Source: Aquila chrysaetos chrysaetos (lineage: Eukaryota; Chordata; Aves; Accipitriformes; Accipitridae). From it: a stretch of DNA of 64,000 bases. The notes beneath the pieces were generated by a model, which saw nothing but the letters and a program-made list of their open reading frames with translations, was not told the origin of the DNA and searched no databases. Each line of letters begins with the position of its first letter. Within the stretch, counting starts at the first letter, position 1. The DNA lies in NCBI RefSeq assembly GCF_900496995.4, contig NC_044009.1, forward strand, positions 35,983,505 to 36,047,504, written 5' to 3'. A program made the translations under genes and the position numbers. Below are positions 22,216 to 35,297 of this stretch, one piece after another.

Positions 22216-24654
22216 GCAGCAGGCTGGGAGGGGGGGAGAATTTTATTCCCTGCACTTGCTGGCTGCCAGACCCGTTGTGCACACAGGGCTCAGCACTGAC
22301 AGCGTCTCTCAGCGGGACATGCGCCCTCCTTCCCCAGCTCAGCCCTTGGCACGGGCCCTTCCCCTTCCCCTGCTCGAGGGAAGGATGCTGCTGTGAGCAG
22401 GGGAAGAGGGAGGATTTTTGGAGAAGTGGGGAAACTGAGGCAGGACCGTGCTGTGTGTCTGGCACTGCATGGAAGCACTGAACTGCTCATCCCTCCATGT
22501 ATTGCTCTTGCTCTGCCCAGGCCAGGTCTTCGCTCAGTTCCTCCAGATGAGCTCAGCGTGGCACAAAAGGTTCTTGTTTGGTCTGGCCCTTATCAGGGAC
22601 CTGCCTTGAGGTCCTTCAGCACAGGAGCTGGGCTGGAGCTGAAGCAGGTGGGGCCAAGGAGCAGAGGGAAAACAAGAGACCAGCTGCAAAGGGGTGAACT
22701 GGCGGGGAGATAAGATAGAGGGAGAAATGCAAAATATGACGGGCAGCAGGAGGGAGGGAACGTGGGAAACTACGGTGCACCTTGGGTCAGCTCAGCTGGG
22801 AGAGACACTTAACACTTTGGGGGTGCCAGCTGGCTGTGGTGACAAGCTCCCAGCAATGCTTGTGGCCCCTTGCCCTTGGGCTGGGACCTGCTTTTCAGGT
22901 CTGGTAGTAGCTGAGATGGGACCCCAAGACCCCTGTGCCCTGATGGCCCTCAGCCGCTCCAAGGATGCTGCGTGGGGACCAAGCATGGCCCTTCAGAGCT
23001 GACGGGAGCAAAAGGGCTTGCTGCTGGCTCCGGGGACACAGGGATGGGGACACCTTCCCCACAGGCCAGCTGGGCAGTGGCCATGCACCAGCCAGGCTTG
23101 GCAGCCGTGCCCAGGTGGTGGTCCCCCTCCCTGCCCCTGGCAGGCTGTCCCAGCCCTGCTGCCGGGGCTGCAGCGGGGAGGAAAGCCAGGCTCTGCGGGC
23201 CAGCTCAGGGCTGTGGTTTATGGGCTCTTCTGTGCCAGGGTAAACAGACCCATGGGGCCTGGGGTTTGCAGCAAGCGGTTCATGAAAGCCTGCGGCCCTG
23301 CGCCTAGGGCTTCCTTCCCTTTGATGGAAGAGTCCCGGTGGTTTCCCAAGCAAGAAGATGCCGGCTCCTTCCCCCTCACTACCCCTTTCTTCCCCCCCCC
23401 CCCCCCCTTCCCCCCCAGCCCATTCCCTCTCCAGCTGAGGCCTGGGCTGAGATAGGAAGATGAGCTATCCTTGGCTGCCTCTTCCAGCCTGGTGGTACCC
23501 CACAGAGCCAAGCCCTCCCGTCCGTGGAGGGTGAGGCCCCCGGTGCTCAGCATTCCCACATGGCGGTGCCTGGATGCATGCAAACTGCCTGAGCCTGGCC
23601 TGATTTTGCCTGAGCAACTTTCTTTATCAGCCTGTTCCCTCTCTGGGGAAGTTGTTTGAGAAAGGCCAGTGCTGTTGGGAGCCGCTAAGGCAGTGATTTC
23701 TCCCACTGACACAGCTGATGGAGCTGAGTGTGTGGGGACACCAAACCCATTGCAGAAGCACTTGTTGCATCCTCAGTATGCACAGCTGGTGCTATTAGCA
23801 CCAATGGGTGCTGCTGGTCACTGCCCATCCCCTGGGCCCTGGGGTTTGCTGTATCTGCGATTCCTCACAGGAATCCCTAAGGAAAGTCTCCCATGGGACT
23901 CGATCCATTGTACCAGACATGGGCTGAGATCCGTGGGTCGTTTGCACACATGTCCCCCTGCACCCCTCAGTAGCTCCCATCTACTCAACTCCAGACAGAG
24001 ACCCTGGAGTGGATGGAAATCCTCAAAGCTTGACCAGAGCCTGAAGATCTCTGCAGGCTTACACCCAGGGAAGGTCTGGCCTTGCTGCACACAAATCCCA
24101 GCAAGCAGCCGTTGCCAGGATGCTGTGATTTCCAAGCCAACATCAAAAAGCAGCTGGGGATTGGCTTGTGAATGCTCCCACACGGCACATCCTCTGTGTT
24201 TTATGAGCGATGTTTTACAACATAAGTGCTGCTATATTAAGCCACACATCTAACTGGAAAAACAGGAGACGGTGAGGCAAGCACAGCTACCTCAGTGCCG
24301 GCTGCTTTAACGCTGTGTAAGCGAGTCCTTCTCCTGTTCAGGCTCTCTCCTGCCTCTCTCCCTCTGCCCAGCCCCGCTCCATGCAGGCAGGAGGCAGGCA
24401 TGGGTACTCTGTGATACACAGCTGGCCCTTGGGTTTTGGGACAGGGTGCCATGGTGGGGCATTTCCCACCTGCTGCAGCCCCCATCCCCCAGCCCTGCTC
24501 CTGAGGTAGGCAGGAACTACAAAATGGGGCCAGTCACCATCTTTTAGGGAAAAATCCTTGCTGGCAGCAGGATATCAGGGGCTTTGCGGGGTCGTCTTTG
24601 GCTTCAGCTGAGGTCTTTCCGTTCCTAAGCAAAGGGTGTGTGGGGAAGTCCAGC

Positions 24655-24940
24655 CCTCCTCGCTCACCGCCGGGCAGGCGGAGGGAGAAGCGGGGGGGGG
24701 TCTCCTTCCCGGCCGCCCCAGGAGAGGGTGCTCTTCGCCCGCGGCTGCGCCGGGCCCGCACCGGCACCTCCGCGGCATCCCCGCAGCCGGCGGGCCGGGC
24801 CGCTGCTCCGCTCCTCCCGCGGCCCTGGGGTGCAGGGGGAAGCAGAGCACTTGGGCCAAAAAAGCCCGTGCCTCCCTGGACGGGCCCTGCTTTTATTCCT
24901 TGCCACCCCCCGGCGTAAGGATTTGCACGGGGAGGCTGCG
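24655..24940. promoter_or_regulatory. Orphan CpG island B
   Basis: About 280 bp of CpG-dense sequence (GGCCGCC, GCGCCGGGCC, GCGGCATCC) lies 9.7 kb from CDK5R2 and 20 kb from the WNT10A 3' end. It has no attached coding exon on either strand. Confidence 0.5.
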
Positions 24941-25094
24941 TTTTCGAGAGCTCCCATCACCAGCCCCTGACCTGCATCCCCATCCCTTGTCCATGGGGAT
25001 GGATGCAAAGAGCGTGGCCGTGCCATGCCCTACCTGGGGACGGTGGAGGAAGCAGTCGTTGGCAGACAAGACCCTTGCAAGAGAGTGGTAGAGT

Positions 25095-25167
25095 TGATTT
25101 ATGCTCCTGACATTTCTCTCCCGGTCGGGCAGAGCTTTTAATAAAGAGTGAGTGATTTATGGCTCCT
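25095..25167. promoter_or_regulatory. Duplicated TGATTTATG-CTCCT motif pair (CDX/HOX-like)
   Basis: TGATTTATGCTCCT at 25095-25108 recurs as TGATTTATGGCTCCT at 25153-25167, both on the + strand, with TTTTAATAAAG between them. TTTATG resembles CDX or posterior HOX sites. The pair sits about 150 bp after orphan CpG island B, so the two may form one regulatory unit. Confidence 0.4.
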
Positions 25168-26239
25168 TTTAAGTGAGAAGGAATGTTACCTACGGCAGTC
25201 TGCCCCCAACACCCCCGCCTCGTTGTCTCGCTGAACCCCCAGCATCTGGGCTAGCAGGAGGGGAGCAGAGTCTGTCTCTGCCCCCATCATTCCCCGAAGC
25301 CCTCCCCACAGCTGAGGTGGCCCCAGCATCCTGCCCCATTCCCAGTAGCAGCAGCCCTGGTCCTGTCTGGGGATGCCCTGGCACCCCGGGGGGAGCAGTG
25401 CTGTATCCCCTCCAAACTGCCCCAGGCCTCGGCAGTGGGGCAGTGCCCAGCCTACGTGCCACCCTGCACGTAGCAGCTATTCAGGGAAAGCTTCTGCCCC
25501 CAGACCCCTCTGCTCCCCTCTGTGAGGACCCCTGTGGTGGCTGGCCTGGGGACAGGATGACAGCTCCACGGCAGTTGTCATGGTTACTGGGTATTAATGG
25601 ATGCGGGCATGAGTGTTCCCAGTGATGAACAGCTCCAGAAGAGAAGGGCTGCCTTCAGCCCATCCAGCTCCAGCCCTCCCGGGGGGGCCTTGGTCATGGA
25701 GCCACCTTCATGCCCCTCCCCAACCCCTCCAGACCCCTGAACCAGTGCTGGCCAAAGCCAGCTCCAAAACCACCAGGGGCAGTAGCTTGCAAATAAAGGG
25801 GCTTCTTGGGGCCTAAAATGACTCTTGGGTCTCCCAGAGCAGACAAGGAAGGGGACCTGTCCCCTCCCATCCGAGCCCTGCTGCCTGGAGGCGGCTGGAG
25901 AAGGCCACGGGGCTGGGGGACACGGTGGCCAGCAGGAACGGGGATGCAGCAGAGCCGCAGGACCCTGCCAGCCAGCCCCTTTCCCCTCTGGAAAGGGCTA
26001 ATGAGTGAGGACTGGGGATAAGAGCAGGGGCGGAGGGAGCATCGCCCAGACAAAAGCCGCCCCAAGAGGCTCCCAGCTGCTAATGAAGATAAAGTGCCCG
26101 GTTCCTTTTCTTCTCTCAGTGAAATCTGGTGGCTAAGGGGGAAAAAATGCTTTCAAGTGTATTCATCTATAACATGGCCTGGGAGGCAGGGATTCCAGCA
26201 GCCGGAGCGGCGGCCAGCTGAGACACTGATCTCACACTT

Positions 26240-26345
26240 CGCACACGTGCACGCACACACACATGTGCAAACACACACACATCTGTGCAGGCTGCACACA
26301 GTGTGTGTGAAATACCTGCAGAGCACACGCACGCACACAGACATC
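26240..26345 (+). repeat. CA-rich simple repeat
   Basis: Imperfect (CA)n with interspersed GCA and TGTG segments. It forms the left part of a longer CA/TG-rich zone that runs to about 26600. Confidence 0.8.
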
Positions 26346-26532
26346 AAAAGCCCGGTCTTTCTCTGCATCAAAACCACAACCGTAGATAAAGGCATGTGTT
26401 GAGCAAAACACCCCCTGCCCACGCAAAGCACCCATGCCGGGCTGCCAGATCCCACACGTGCCCTGAAATGCACATGGCAAGCGCAGTGCAAACACAGGCA
26501 CGCGGCACGCCAAAGATGCCTGCCCGGCACCG

Positions 26533-26580
26533 GCGCGTGCGCACACGCATGCATATGCATGCACACATGTGTGCATGCAT
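26533..26580. repeat. 48-bp uninterrupted purine-pyrimidine alternation (Z-DNA candidate)
   Basis: Every step from 26533 to 26580 alternates purine and pyrimidine, made of GC, GT, AC and AT dinucleotides. It contains two perfect 16-bp palindromes (GCATGCATATGCATGC and TGCACACATGTGTGCA). Such runs favour left-handed DNA or cruciforms under negative supercoiling. Confidence 0.85.
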
Positions 26581-27859
26581 CCTTCCCCCATCCTCAGGCC
26601 TGGTGGTTGTGCAAATGCAGCCTGTATCATGCGGCTGAGGTGGAAGAGGGCAAGTGATGCCCGGCAGGGTCCTGGGCTGGAAGACCTTTTGGGTCACTGC
26701 AGTGTTTCAGTAAATATGTGAATAAACCTCATTGCCATGGATTTACGGGGGAGGCAGGTTGGGGGAGATGGGCTGGGGCTCTCCCATGTCATGGATGGAT
26801 GGACTCCTACCCCATCGCACCCACAGGGTCTGTCCCAAGCCTTTCCCCTGCCTGCTGTCCTACAGCCCAGCCCTTGAAACTCTCCTTAACCTTCATCCCA
26901 GCCCTGACTGAACAAGATCTGCACTAAAGAGTCCCACTGCTGTCCCCTGCCTGGGAGCTCCTCCACCCAGAGACCTTTCCACATGCCTGGAGCAGACAAG
27001 CCAGTGTCAATGGGGCTGTATTTCCAAAGTGCCCATCACCAGGCTTTTTGGGAAGGGTGCTCTACAGCCCAACATTAAGTTAAACAAACCCAGGGCTGTT
27101 CTCTGGCCCTGAGGACCTCTGCCACAGACCGACCCACCTCCAGGCTATGAAACACATCCCACAAATGGGCAGCCTGTGTGCCAGATCCTGCTGGGCACTG
27201 TCCCTGACCCAGGCTAATTCCTAAACCGTGAGCAAAAATTGCCTGGATCAGTGCAAGCTGGCCCAAGCCAAAATCATACCAGGGCAGTGCTAAAAATTCC
27301 CATGGGGACAGTCCCGCTGCAGTGCCTGGGAATGCTCTGGGACTGTTTGTTTTACAAGTGCAGACGTAACCAGAGATTCTTCCCCCCTCCTTTCCTCTGG
27401 AGGCTTTAAATTAAGTGGCCCATTTACAGAGAGGCAGCAAGGGAATAGACGGCATGTGGGGAGGGGGAGCAGCTTCTCCCCAACACATCTGGCAGCTAAA
27501 TGTACCCCCAGACCCACCAGAGACCCTCCAGGCAGCAAAGCATTTGCTTGCAGCCCCCCAGGCAAATAGAGGTGCTGCAGAGAGATGCTGGATCTGGCCC
27601 TGCTGACGCCCTCCTGCCCTGTCTCAGCATCATGTGGGAGCCATGCCTGGCTAGACCCCACTGGCTTGTTGCGGACATCTGCTGTATCAGTTGGACATGG
27701 GGGCTGAGAAGAGGTGCCCCACACCTCTGGGGCAGGGTGGAGGGGAGCGCAGCTGCTGGAGGCAACTCCAGCACTATTCGGCATGGCCAGCTTGGGCAGG
27801 TACACTGCTATCCCACCGCACCCGGCTGCTGACAGCCGGCACCTTGGTACCACCTGGCT

Positions 27860-27955
27860 CCTGGTTATTAACTCATGTGGATCTGCTTGGCTGGGACGAA
27901 TAAAAACTATCATCTGGATAATTGCACATACACCCTCAAGCAAATAATGGGAAAG
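27860..27955. promoter_or_regulatory. Candidate conserved noncoding element (E-box plus homeodomain core)
   Basis: An AT-rich block with CATCTGGATAATTG, an E-box directly followed by a homeodomain-type core, flanked by GTTATTAACTC, GAATAAAAAC and CAAATAATGG. Such coupled sites are common in neural enhancers. The functional claim is inference. Confidence 0.35.
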
Positions 27956-28982
27956 GGGAAAGTGAGGGACCCAGCTCAGTGAGAAACTAGGAAAGCTATG
28001 GGTATGGAAGCCTGGGAGCAGCCGGGAACCTCTAGGCACGGGGACCAGAACTCAGAGCCAGGGGTCAGGGGCCTGGGGCCAGAAAATAGCACCCGGTGAG
28101 AGCTGAGAGATAGCATTATCCCTGCAGCTTGGGATGGAGGAAGGCAAAATCAGCCCATCACAAAGCTGCCCGTGCCCCTGGCCGGGGACAGTAGCCAGAG
28201 CCCAGCCCCAGCCCCGCACCAGCTCAGCCCCGGCACCCAGAGCCCAGCCCGGGTGAGCTGCCCACACTCCTTCAGCAGAGGGCAGTGGATGCACACGCAC
28301 ACGCGTGCTGCACACCTGTGCTGCACACCCGTGGCCACCCCTGCCGTGTGCCCAGGACACGAAGGGATACAGCGGCAGGGATCCGTTCTCGGCGCTCCCG
28401 ATGCTGCCGGCGTGTTGAATGAAAGAAGAGCCTGGCACCCCTTTGGGGAGAAATGGGTCCCCAAGGGCTGGCAGGCGAGGGGTGGCAGAGGGGTGGGTGC
28501 TGGCCTGGCAACGCATCCCCAGGGTGGCCTGAGCAGGGACCAGCGAGGGTCTCTGCCTGCACGACCCCAGATCTTCCCTGTGTTTTGACCTTGTCCCCAG
28601 CCCTGACCCGGCCTCCTGTCCTCTCCCTGGTTCCCAGTGGAGGACACGCTGTCTCCAGCCCAGGTGGATGAGCCCCACACTGCTCTGCTCACCCCTACAG
28701 CTAGCCACGTGCTGGAGATCCCTGCCTGCCCTCCGAGGTTCCCACACCCACTGGGATGCTGGAAGCTGTCTCCCCTGGCATATTTTCAGGGGCATTTACC
28801 ACAGCAGCAATTCTGAGCCCTGGGCAGCAGGGACAGGCTATAGGCAGCCCTGAGACCTGGAGGTGCAGGGGAAGTGTCCATGCGATACTGTGGGCTGTTA
28901 AACTGGACCCCATCTCTATTGCTGGGCAGGGGGAGGTGAACTAGTGCCTACGTGCACATGAGCAGTCTCCCAGGTCAGAGTG

Positions 28983-29095
28983 GTCCCTGTTAGAGTATAA
29001 AGGGGTCCCCTATAGCTGTGTAAGTGGGGGTCCCTATAGTTATATCAGGAGGGGCACTATAACCATATAAGCAGGACCACTATAGCAGTGTAAGG
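28983..29095 (+). repeat. Five-copy degenerate minisatellite, ~24-bp unit
   Basis: Five head-to-tail units resemble GTCCCTATAGYTRTRTAAG followed by a short G-rich linker. The copies are diverged but register is clear from the recurring CTATAG cores spaced about 22-25 bp. Confidence 0.75.
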
Positions 29096-32000
29096 CACAT
29101 GACAGACAGCCACAGGATCCCCCCTCCAGCTGCAGGAGGGTCTCTGGTGCCAGCCCCTCCCTGTGGGAGCTGAAGCACCATCCCCTCCTGGTGCATCCCA
29201 GCCTCTCCCAGTATCTCTGGCCTCACCATCTTGGTGCTGCCTGGCCCAGATGTGCTGGGAAGAGGGAGGGGGCAGCCCCGGCAGCTGTGGAGCATTCAGG
29301 CCAGATGTAGAAGGTACACTTCGCGATGGCAAGCCATGCGGAGGCTGCTGAGCTGGAGGCCTGTACTTATCCAGCCACGACATGGCACAGGAAGAAAGGA
29401 CATTCCTCCCTTAGGAACAGCTTGCGCACATGGCGTCATCGCCTCGTTATTAGGAGGGAAGCCACAGAGAGGGTGTTCCCAGCCCCCAGCCCCACCGCCC
29501 CCCCTCCGCAGGCCAGGCTGGCCCCAGGAAGGGCGGTGGGAGCTGGGCAGGGAGTGGAGGGCTTGTGGGATGCTGCCTTTGCCATCCGATCCCCAACTCT
29601 GGGTTGCTCTCAACCCCTTGGCTTGTAGCGAGGGCAGGAGCCATCCTGGCCTGGATTCAGCCGACTCAGCACTTTGGGCTGAGCCCGGCTGTCACCGAGC
29701 CCAGGCTACAGCTGAGCATGCCAGAGCCTCGCCAGATGCTGGGGTACGTGTGCCTTCGCTGGCTGTCCCATCACAGCTTTCCTGGGCGATGGGGAAGCTT
29801 GTGGCAGTGCTGGCTGGAAGAGATTCCCAGCCCATCCCGATGGAGGCTGCTGTCTGCCTCGCCGGGAGAGGCCTGGTTTGAGGAGCTTGGCTCAGCATCC
29901 TTTCCTTGGAAAACCCTCCCGGGAGAGGCCCCTGCCCTGGCCCAAGGACCCGAGACCCTAGCTGGGTGTAAGAGTTGCCAGTTGGTGCATGGCACTGAGC
30001 AGCTCTGTGCTGGGGATGGGACATGCCCTCTGTCCCTGCTCACTGCCCAGCAGAGCTCCTGCTCAGTCAGCGGGACCTGGGCATGTCTCAGTCCCCAGGG
30101 CCTGACCCACCAGCCCAGCTCTGCAACAGGCACAGCCAACATCGAGCCTCCAAGAAGGATTTCCCCGCTAATGGACCATGATGTGGGAGGAACCAAGCCA
30201 CCCCGCCAGTCCTGCCAGGGATCCTCCTCCCCAAGCCCTGCTCAGAGCTCACCCGGAGCCCTGCTATAAGATGGGGCATGGGATGCCAGAGATGGGATAG
30301 AGCTGTTTGGCTTCAGAGCCAGGAATTAAAAGTTCAAAGGGATTTGCAGAGACCAGGGCAACCTGGAAAGCAGACCAGATGGTTTGTTCCTGGCTCTGCC
30401 AAGGAAGGCTATCAGCTACCAGAGCAGCAGCAGGAGGCAGGCTCGGTGATTCAGCGCAACAACAGCTTGGGTATACGATAGGACTTGCCTGAAGCCAAAG
30501 GATACTCTGGAGTGGTGGGACAGGGGGCAGGGCAGAGCATGGCTGCTCCCTTTGGAGCTGGTTTTGTCCTGTCCAGAGTAAAGCTGCCTTGGTAATCCTT
30601 GCAAAAACCCTGCGTGTGTGTGGTGTTTCATGACCTGCATCCTGGGAAGGGCAAACCCTGACCTGATACCCACCCATGGACTCCAAGGTCTCGGAGAGAA
30701 ACCAACCCAACCCCCTTGCCAGTCTTTCCAGCCACCACAAGCCAGCAGTGATGCTGGGTGTCGGGAAACATCAGAGCACGTGTCTCCCGTCCGCACGGGT
30801 GAGAGCGGCGTGTGGGCGTCAGGACACGCCTGGCCAGAAGAATCCCAGCAAATTACTTCTCCTTGATGTCTGCCGGTTCGTCACGGCAGAAACACGGCGT
30901 GCAAAGGGCTTGGTTTTGAAGGAGCGCCGAGGGATGCCGGAGCCGGGTTGCTGCCAACTCACCTGTCACTCCTTGCACGCTGCCCCGGGGCTTGCAGGCT
31001 GGGGGGGAGGCAGGTGCTGGGGAGCCAGCTCGGCCGCGGAGCCGTGGCCGAGGAAGCGAGCAGGTAGGGAGCTGCCTCTCCCAGGCTCCTTGCTCCCGCT
31101 CTGCCAGGTGGTATTTGGCTGTGGAAAGTGCAAGGCATTTCCAGCCTCAGATGTATTTTTTTTTCCCCCTGTGACTTTCAAGGAGGGCTTTGCAGTGGTG
31201 TCAGTGGGGAGGTTGTCCTGAATTGGGAGCACAGGATTGGGGAGCTGGTGGAGACCTGCTCACCTGCCACAGCCAGCCCAGAAGTAAGGGGCTGGGTGCG
31301 TTGGGAAGGACCAGCAGGCAGGAGACCTGCAGAACAGCCCATCCCGCTCAGGGACCAACTCTGAGGGCCAGGCAGAGATGTGCAGCAGGCAGTGAAGAGG
31401 CCAAGGGGCCGTGCCTGCAGAAGTGGGGCAGGGTCAGAGACCCTGGGCTCCACAGCAGCAGTCTGGATGCTGTGAGACGCTGTGCAGCCTCTTGCAACCC
31501 ATGAGGCCATTACACAGCGTGAGCCAGACCCTTGTGCTTCTCCTCCACTCCATGTGAGCCAGCAAAGCCTCGGGGTAGGCGGGCTCGGCGGGGCTGATGT
31601 ACTCCCCTGCAGCCAAGCAAGGAGCCTGATTCAGGCTGGCTTTGAGCACAGGCTCAGCAGAAGAGCCCAGGGGCAGCAGAAGAGCACAGGGACTTCCACT
31701 GTGCAGGCGCAGCTGAGGAGCAGATGGGAACTGGTGGGCACGGACCCAGGGTGAGAGAGGGGCCATGCTGCTGTGAACCTGAGCCCCAGCCTGGCTTGGC
31801 GGGGGTAAGCATGTGAGCTGGCCAGGTCCTTGCCTTTTTTTGCAGGGTTTTAGTGCAGAGACATGCACTGTGTCTGGTTGGTGGCGGGGGATGTGCTGGG
31901 GATGGGCAAGGGTGGTGCTAGGGATGTGCAGCTCAGGGCGGGAGGTCAGCAAGGCAAAAAGCAGGGCAGTGTGGGCAGGAACATGCTGGCGAGTCCTGAA

Positions 32001-35000
32001 GACACTTGCCAGTTTGACTGAGGCACCGGCAAGCAGGGAGGTGGCATCACCACCGACCAGGTTTGCAGGTGACGCACGGGGCTGGAGAGTGCTGGCGGTG
32101 AGCAACACAGAGCCTGGCTACGTGGCTGAGCACAGCGTGTGCGAGGCAGCGCTGGGACAAGGACAGGGGCAGGTTATACCTGCAGGACAGGAGGCTCTGC
32201 TTCAGCGACATGCGATGGTGGAAAGGGCTATGGGTGCCTGGGAGCCAGCTCTGCACCATGGACACCCCACGGACCCGGCTGGAGGACACACAGGGGAACT
32301 GAGGCTGCCCGTGGGGAACAGTTGTGCTTTAGTGCATAATCCAGGTGTCTGCTAGACCCCAGTGCCAAGGAGATTTGGCACAAGAGAGACCTCATCTGTT
32401 GTCCAAGGCAGTGATGGGTCTTCCCTTCTCGGCTGGTAGCACTGCAGGCAGCAAAATCTTCCCCTGGCAGGGAGGGGCCATGTCCCAGCACCATCAGCCA
32501 TCAAGACATCATCTCTAGTGGGCATGGGCATGCACTTGGAGGCTTGAAGGCTAAAGGACCTTCTCCCAGAAGCCAGGGCCTGTCTCCTGCCAGGCTAGGG
32601 GCATCTCTCACCTGCCCAGTGTCCTTCCACAGGACCATGGGGACTGCGGGCTGGCCCAGTGGATGCTGCTAGCTCTCAGCAGCCCCGTGCCCTGGGTGTG
32701 AAGCCAACGTGGACCAAAACTTCTGCCCCAGGTGATGCTTTAGCTGGTAGTCAGGACCATGATTGAGATGGGGAGGTTACAGCCTCCAGCCCACGGCTGC
32801 TGCCCTCAACCCGGCTTCCAGACAAAGGCTGCCCAGGACGTGGCCAGGCTGTGACGACTGTCCCCCAGTTCAGACAGGGAGGCTTCATCCCCTGCATACC
32901 CGCTACACCCTGTGCTGCTCTCCCACAGGTTTTCCAGGCCACTGTTTCACAGGGGGTTTGGCACCAGTGTTTGGGATAGACCTGAGGCAGCCCCACCGTG
33001 CCCCCCTCTCCTCGCCGCTGTGTCCTGCTGAGGCACGGCTGCTGGGGAAGGTTTTGCAAGGCTCCGCAAAGCGGGCGCCTGGCTCCCTGTCATCAGAGCA
33101 GCACGGGGTGGTACCTCCCAGCCACGAAACCCCGGGGAGATACTGAACAAAGCCTAACTTGTGTAAACCAAGCCAGCCCTGGTGAGGTGTCTGCCACCTC
33201 CCTGGCCTCCTGCCCTCCCCGCTCAGCCTATCTCAGCCCACATTTAACAATTACCTGCTCTCCGCACGGCTCCCCAAGTGCTCTGAGTGATGTGGGCCAA
33301 TTCCCCGCTGGCAACTCCCGGCTGCCTCTCAGGAGTTACGTCAGCAGGGAGTTGGACCATGCGCATCCTCCGTGCAGCACCTGGCAGTGTGGCAGCCAGC
33401 ACCTCCCCTGGGCCTGCCAGGGCCGATGCCGGGCATCGGCCGAGCACCCCTGGGAGGCAACAGCATCCCTTCTCCCCCCCAAGCAGTGGCCAGACAGTGC
33501 CCTGCCCTTGAATTGCAGGGAAGGGAGTTCTGGCAGGTGCAGTTACCTAAGCTGGAAGCGGTCCAGGGTGGTGGATTTAACACCCTGGCTCTGAATGCAG
33601 GAGGGCATCAAGCCATCAGGCCATAAGGCAGCGTTTTGCGTCCGATGCTTCCAGTAATGATCCCGACACGGGTCAGCGCCCTTGCCAGGGTGTGCTGAGA
33701 TAGTCTGACCCAGCCATAGTATGCCTGCCCTCGGCTAACAGCCTGGCACTGTGCAGAGAGTCAGCCTGAGGTGCCTGGCAGCCACCACCCGTATGCCCAG
33801 CACTGTCCCCTTGCTGCCGGCACGCACAGCTCGGCACGTGGTATCTGGGCGTTACGGCCAGCAGGAATTGCTCCCACAAAACCAAGCAACTCTCGAAGCA
33901 TTGCCACTGCGTGTCCTGAGAAAGTCGTGCCCGGAGCCATGCCCATCTGGCGTGCCACAGCGCTGGACTCGCCAGCGCTCAGCCTGGCATCGCCGCTGGG
34001 TGACTGCGGCAGCACAGGCTGTCCCGTCCCTCCCTCCCTGCACAGGTGCTGTGCTGGCACCATGGGAAAGAGCAGCGCTCCTCCCCACGCAGGCAGGACA
34101 TGCGCCACCTCCTTCCCCAGAGGGACCCAGCTGCACTGGGCTCAGGGCGGGAGGCTTCTGGTGACACCTGGCTGGGCGAGCAGCAGGAGCGGGGCACGGA
34201 GGGGAGCCGAGGAGGCACGTGGTGACGGTGAGCCAGCGCTTGGGCAGAGGGGCCCAAAGCTCGGGAGCACCCACGCTCAGGGCTGCGTACTGGGGAGCAC
34301 CGGAGGGGCTGGGAGGCAAGGCAGGGAGTGAGGGTCTCCTGCGCCCACCTCTCCCAACTGGGACAATCCCCCTTCACTCCATCACCTCTCCCAACCCTCT
34401 TCCACCCATGTAGCCTCCCCAGCCCCTGCCCTCTGCTCCCCGCACACTTCCTCTGCTCTTCAGTGGTACCCAAAGGACCTCCAGGTAGGGCTGAGAGACA
34501 GGACCAGGGGACACTGCAGGCACGTACCATTCTTGTGCATGGAGTAGGACATCCTGCCTGTGATAGTCTGGGCTCACTCTGCAAGACGTGCCATCACCGG
34601 GGATCTTCTGGTCACCTCTTCTTGCGGGCAGCCACACCTGTCTGATTGGTCTCAAAGGGTGCCCATCACCGAGGTACCGGAGCACTTGCTCTTGGTCTGT
34701 TGGCTCTGGAGCAGCCACAGCCCTGGAAACAGTGGTGTGGGGGAGCGAGATAGGTGTTTGATGTGGCCCAGGGTGGCGATGTGGCCCAGCCATCCCTTCG
34801 TGCCTCCGGTTGCCAGCCCTTCTGGGCACAAGATGGCTCTTTTAGCTCCTGGATGGCTGGTGCCAGCCCTGGCCTGGCTCTTTTAGATTCCCCGTGCCCT
34901 CACCCATCCTGGAGAGGGATAAGGAGCCGGCAGCTGGCCCAGGGGCTGGGAAGGGCAAGGAGACTCAGCTGCCCACCGGGAGGTGGAAAATGGCCCAGAG

Positions 35001-35276
35001 CAGGCAGTGCAGTGAAGTGGGGTGTTGCCGGCTACCATCTATTATTCCTGCCCTGCATCAAAAGGCCAAGATGAAAGTCTCTGGCCACAGCCCTTGCCAC
35101 AACAACGTGGACCCCCCTCCTGAAATTACTGCTCCCCTGAAGGAGGTTGCTTTTGCCTGAGCGGTGGAGGAGAAAGCCATGTTTACACACCAGGTTTCAA
35201 GCGCTGCTCGCCAGCTGCCTCACCGTAATTACCGTCGTTAGGAGGGGATGAGTTGCTGGGGCTTGGTGCTGGGGTG

Positions 35277-35297
35277 TCTGTTTGTTTGTTTGTTTGC
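35277..35297 (+). repeat. (TTTG)4-5 tetranucleotide repeat
   Basis: Tandem TGTTTGTTTGTTTG tract in the intergenic spacer. Confidence 0.85.

Noticed and set aside
22285-22305. CTCAGCACTGACAGCG as a second RE1 element
   Set aside because: The half sites are present but the spacing is about 3 nt too short for canonical REST binding and the right half is incomplete.
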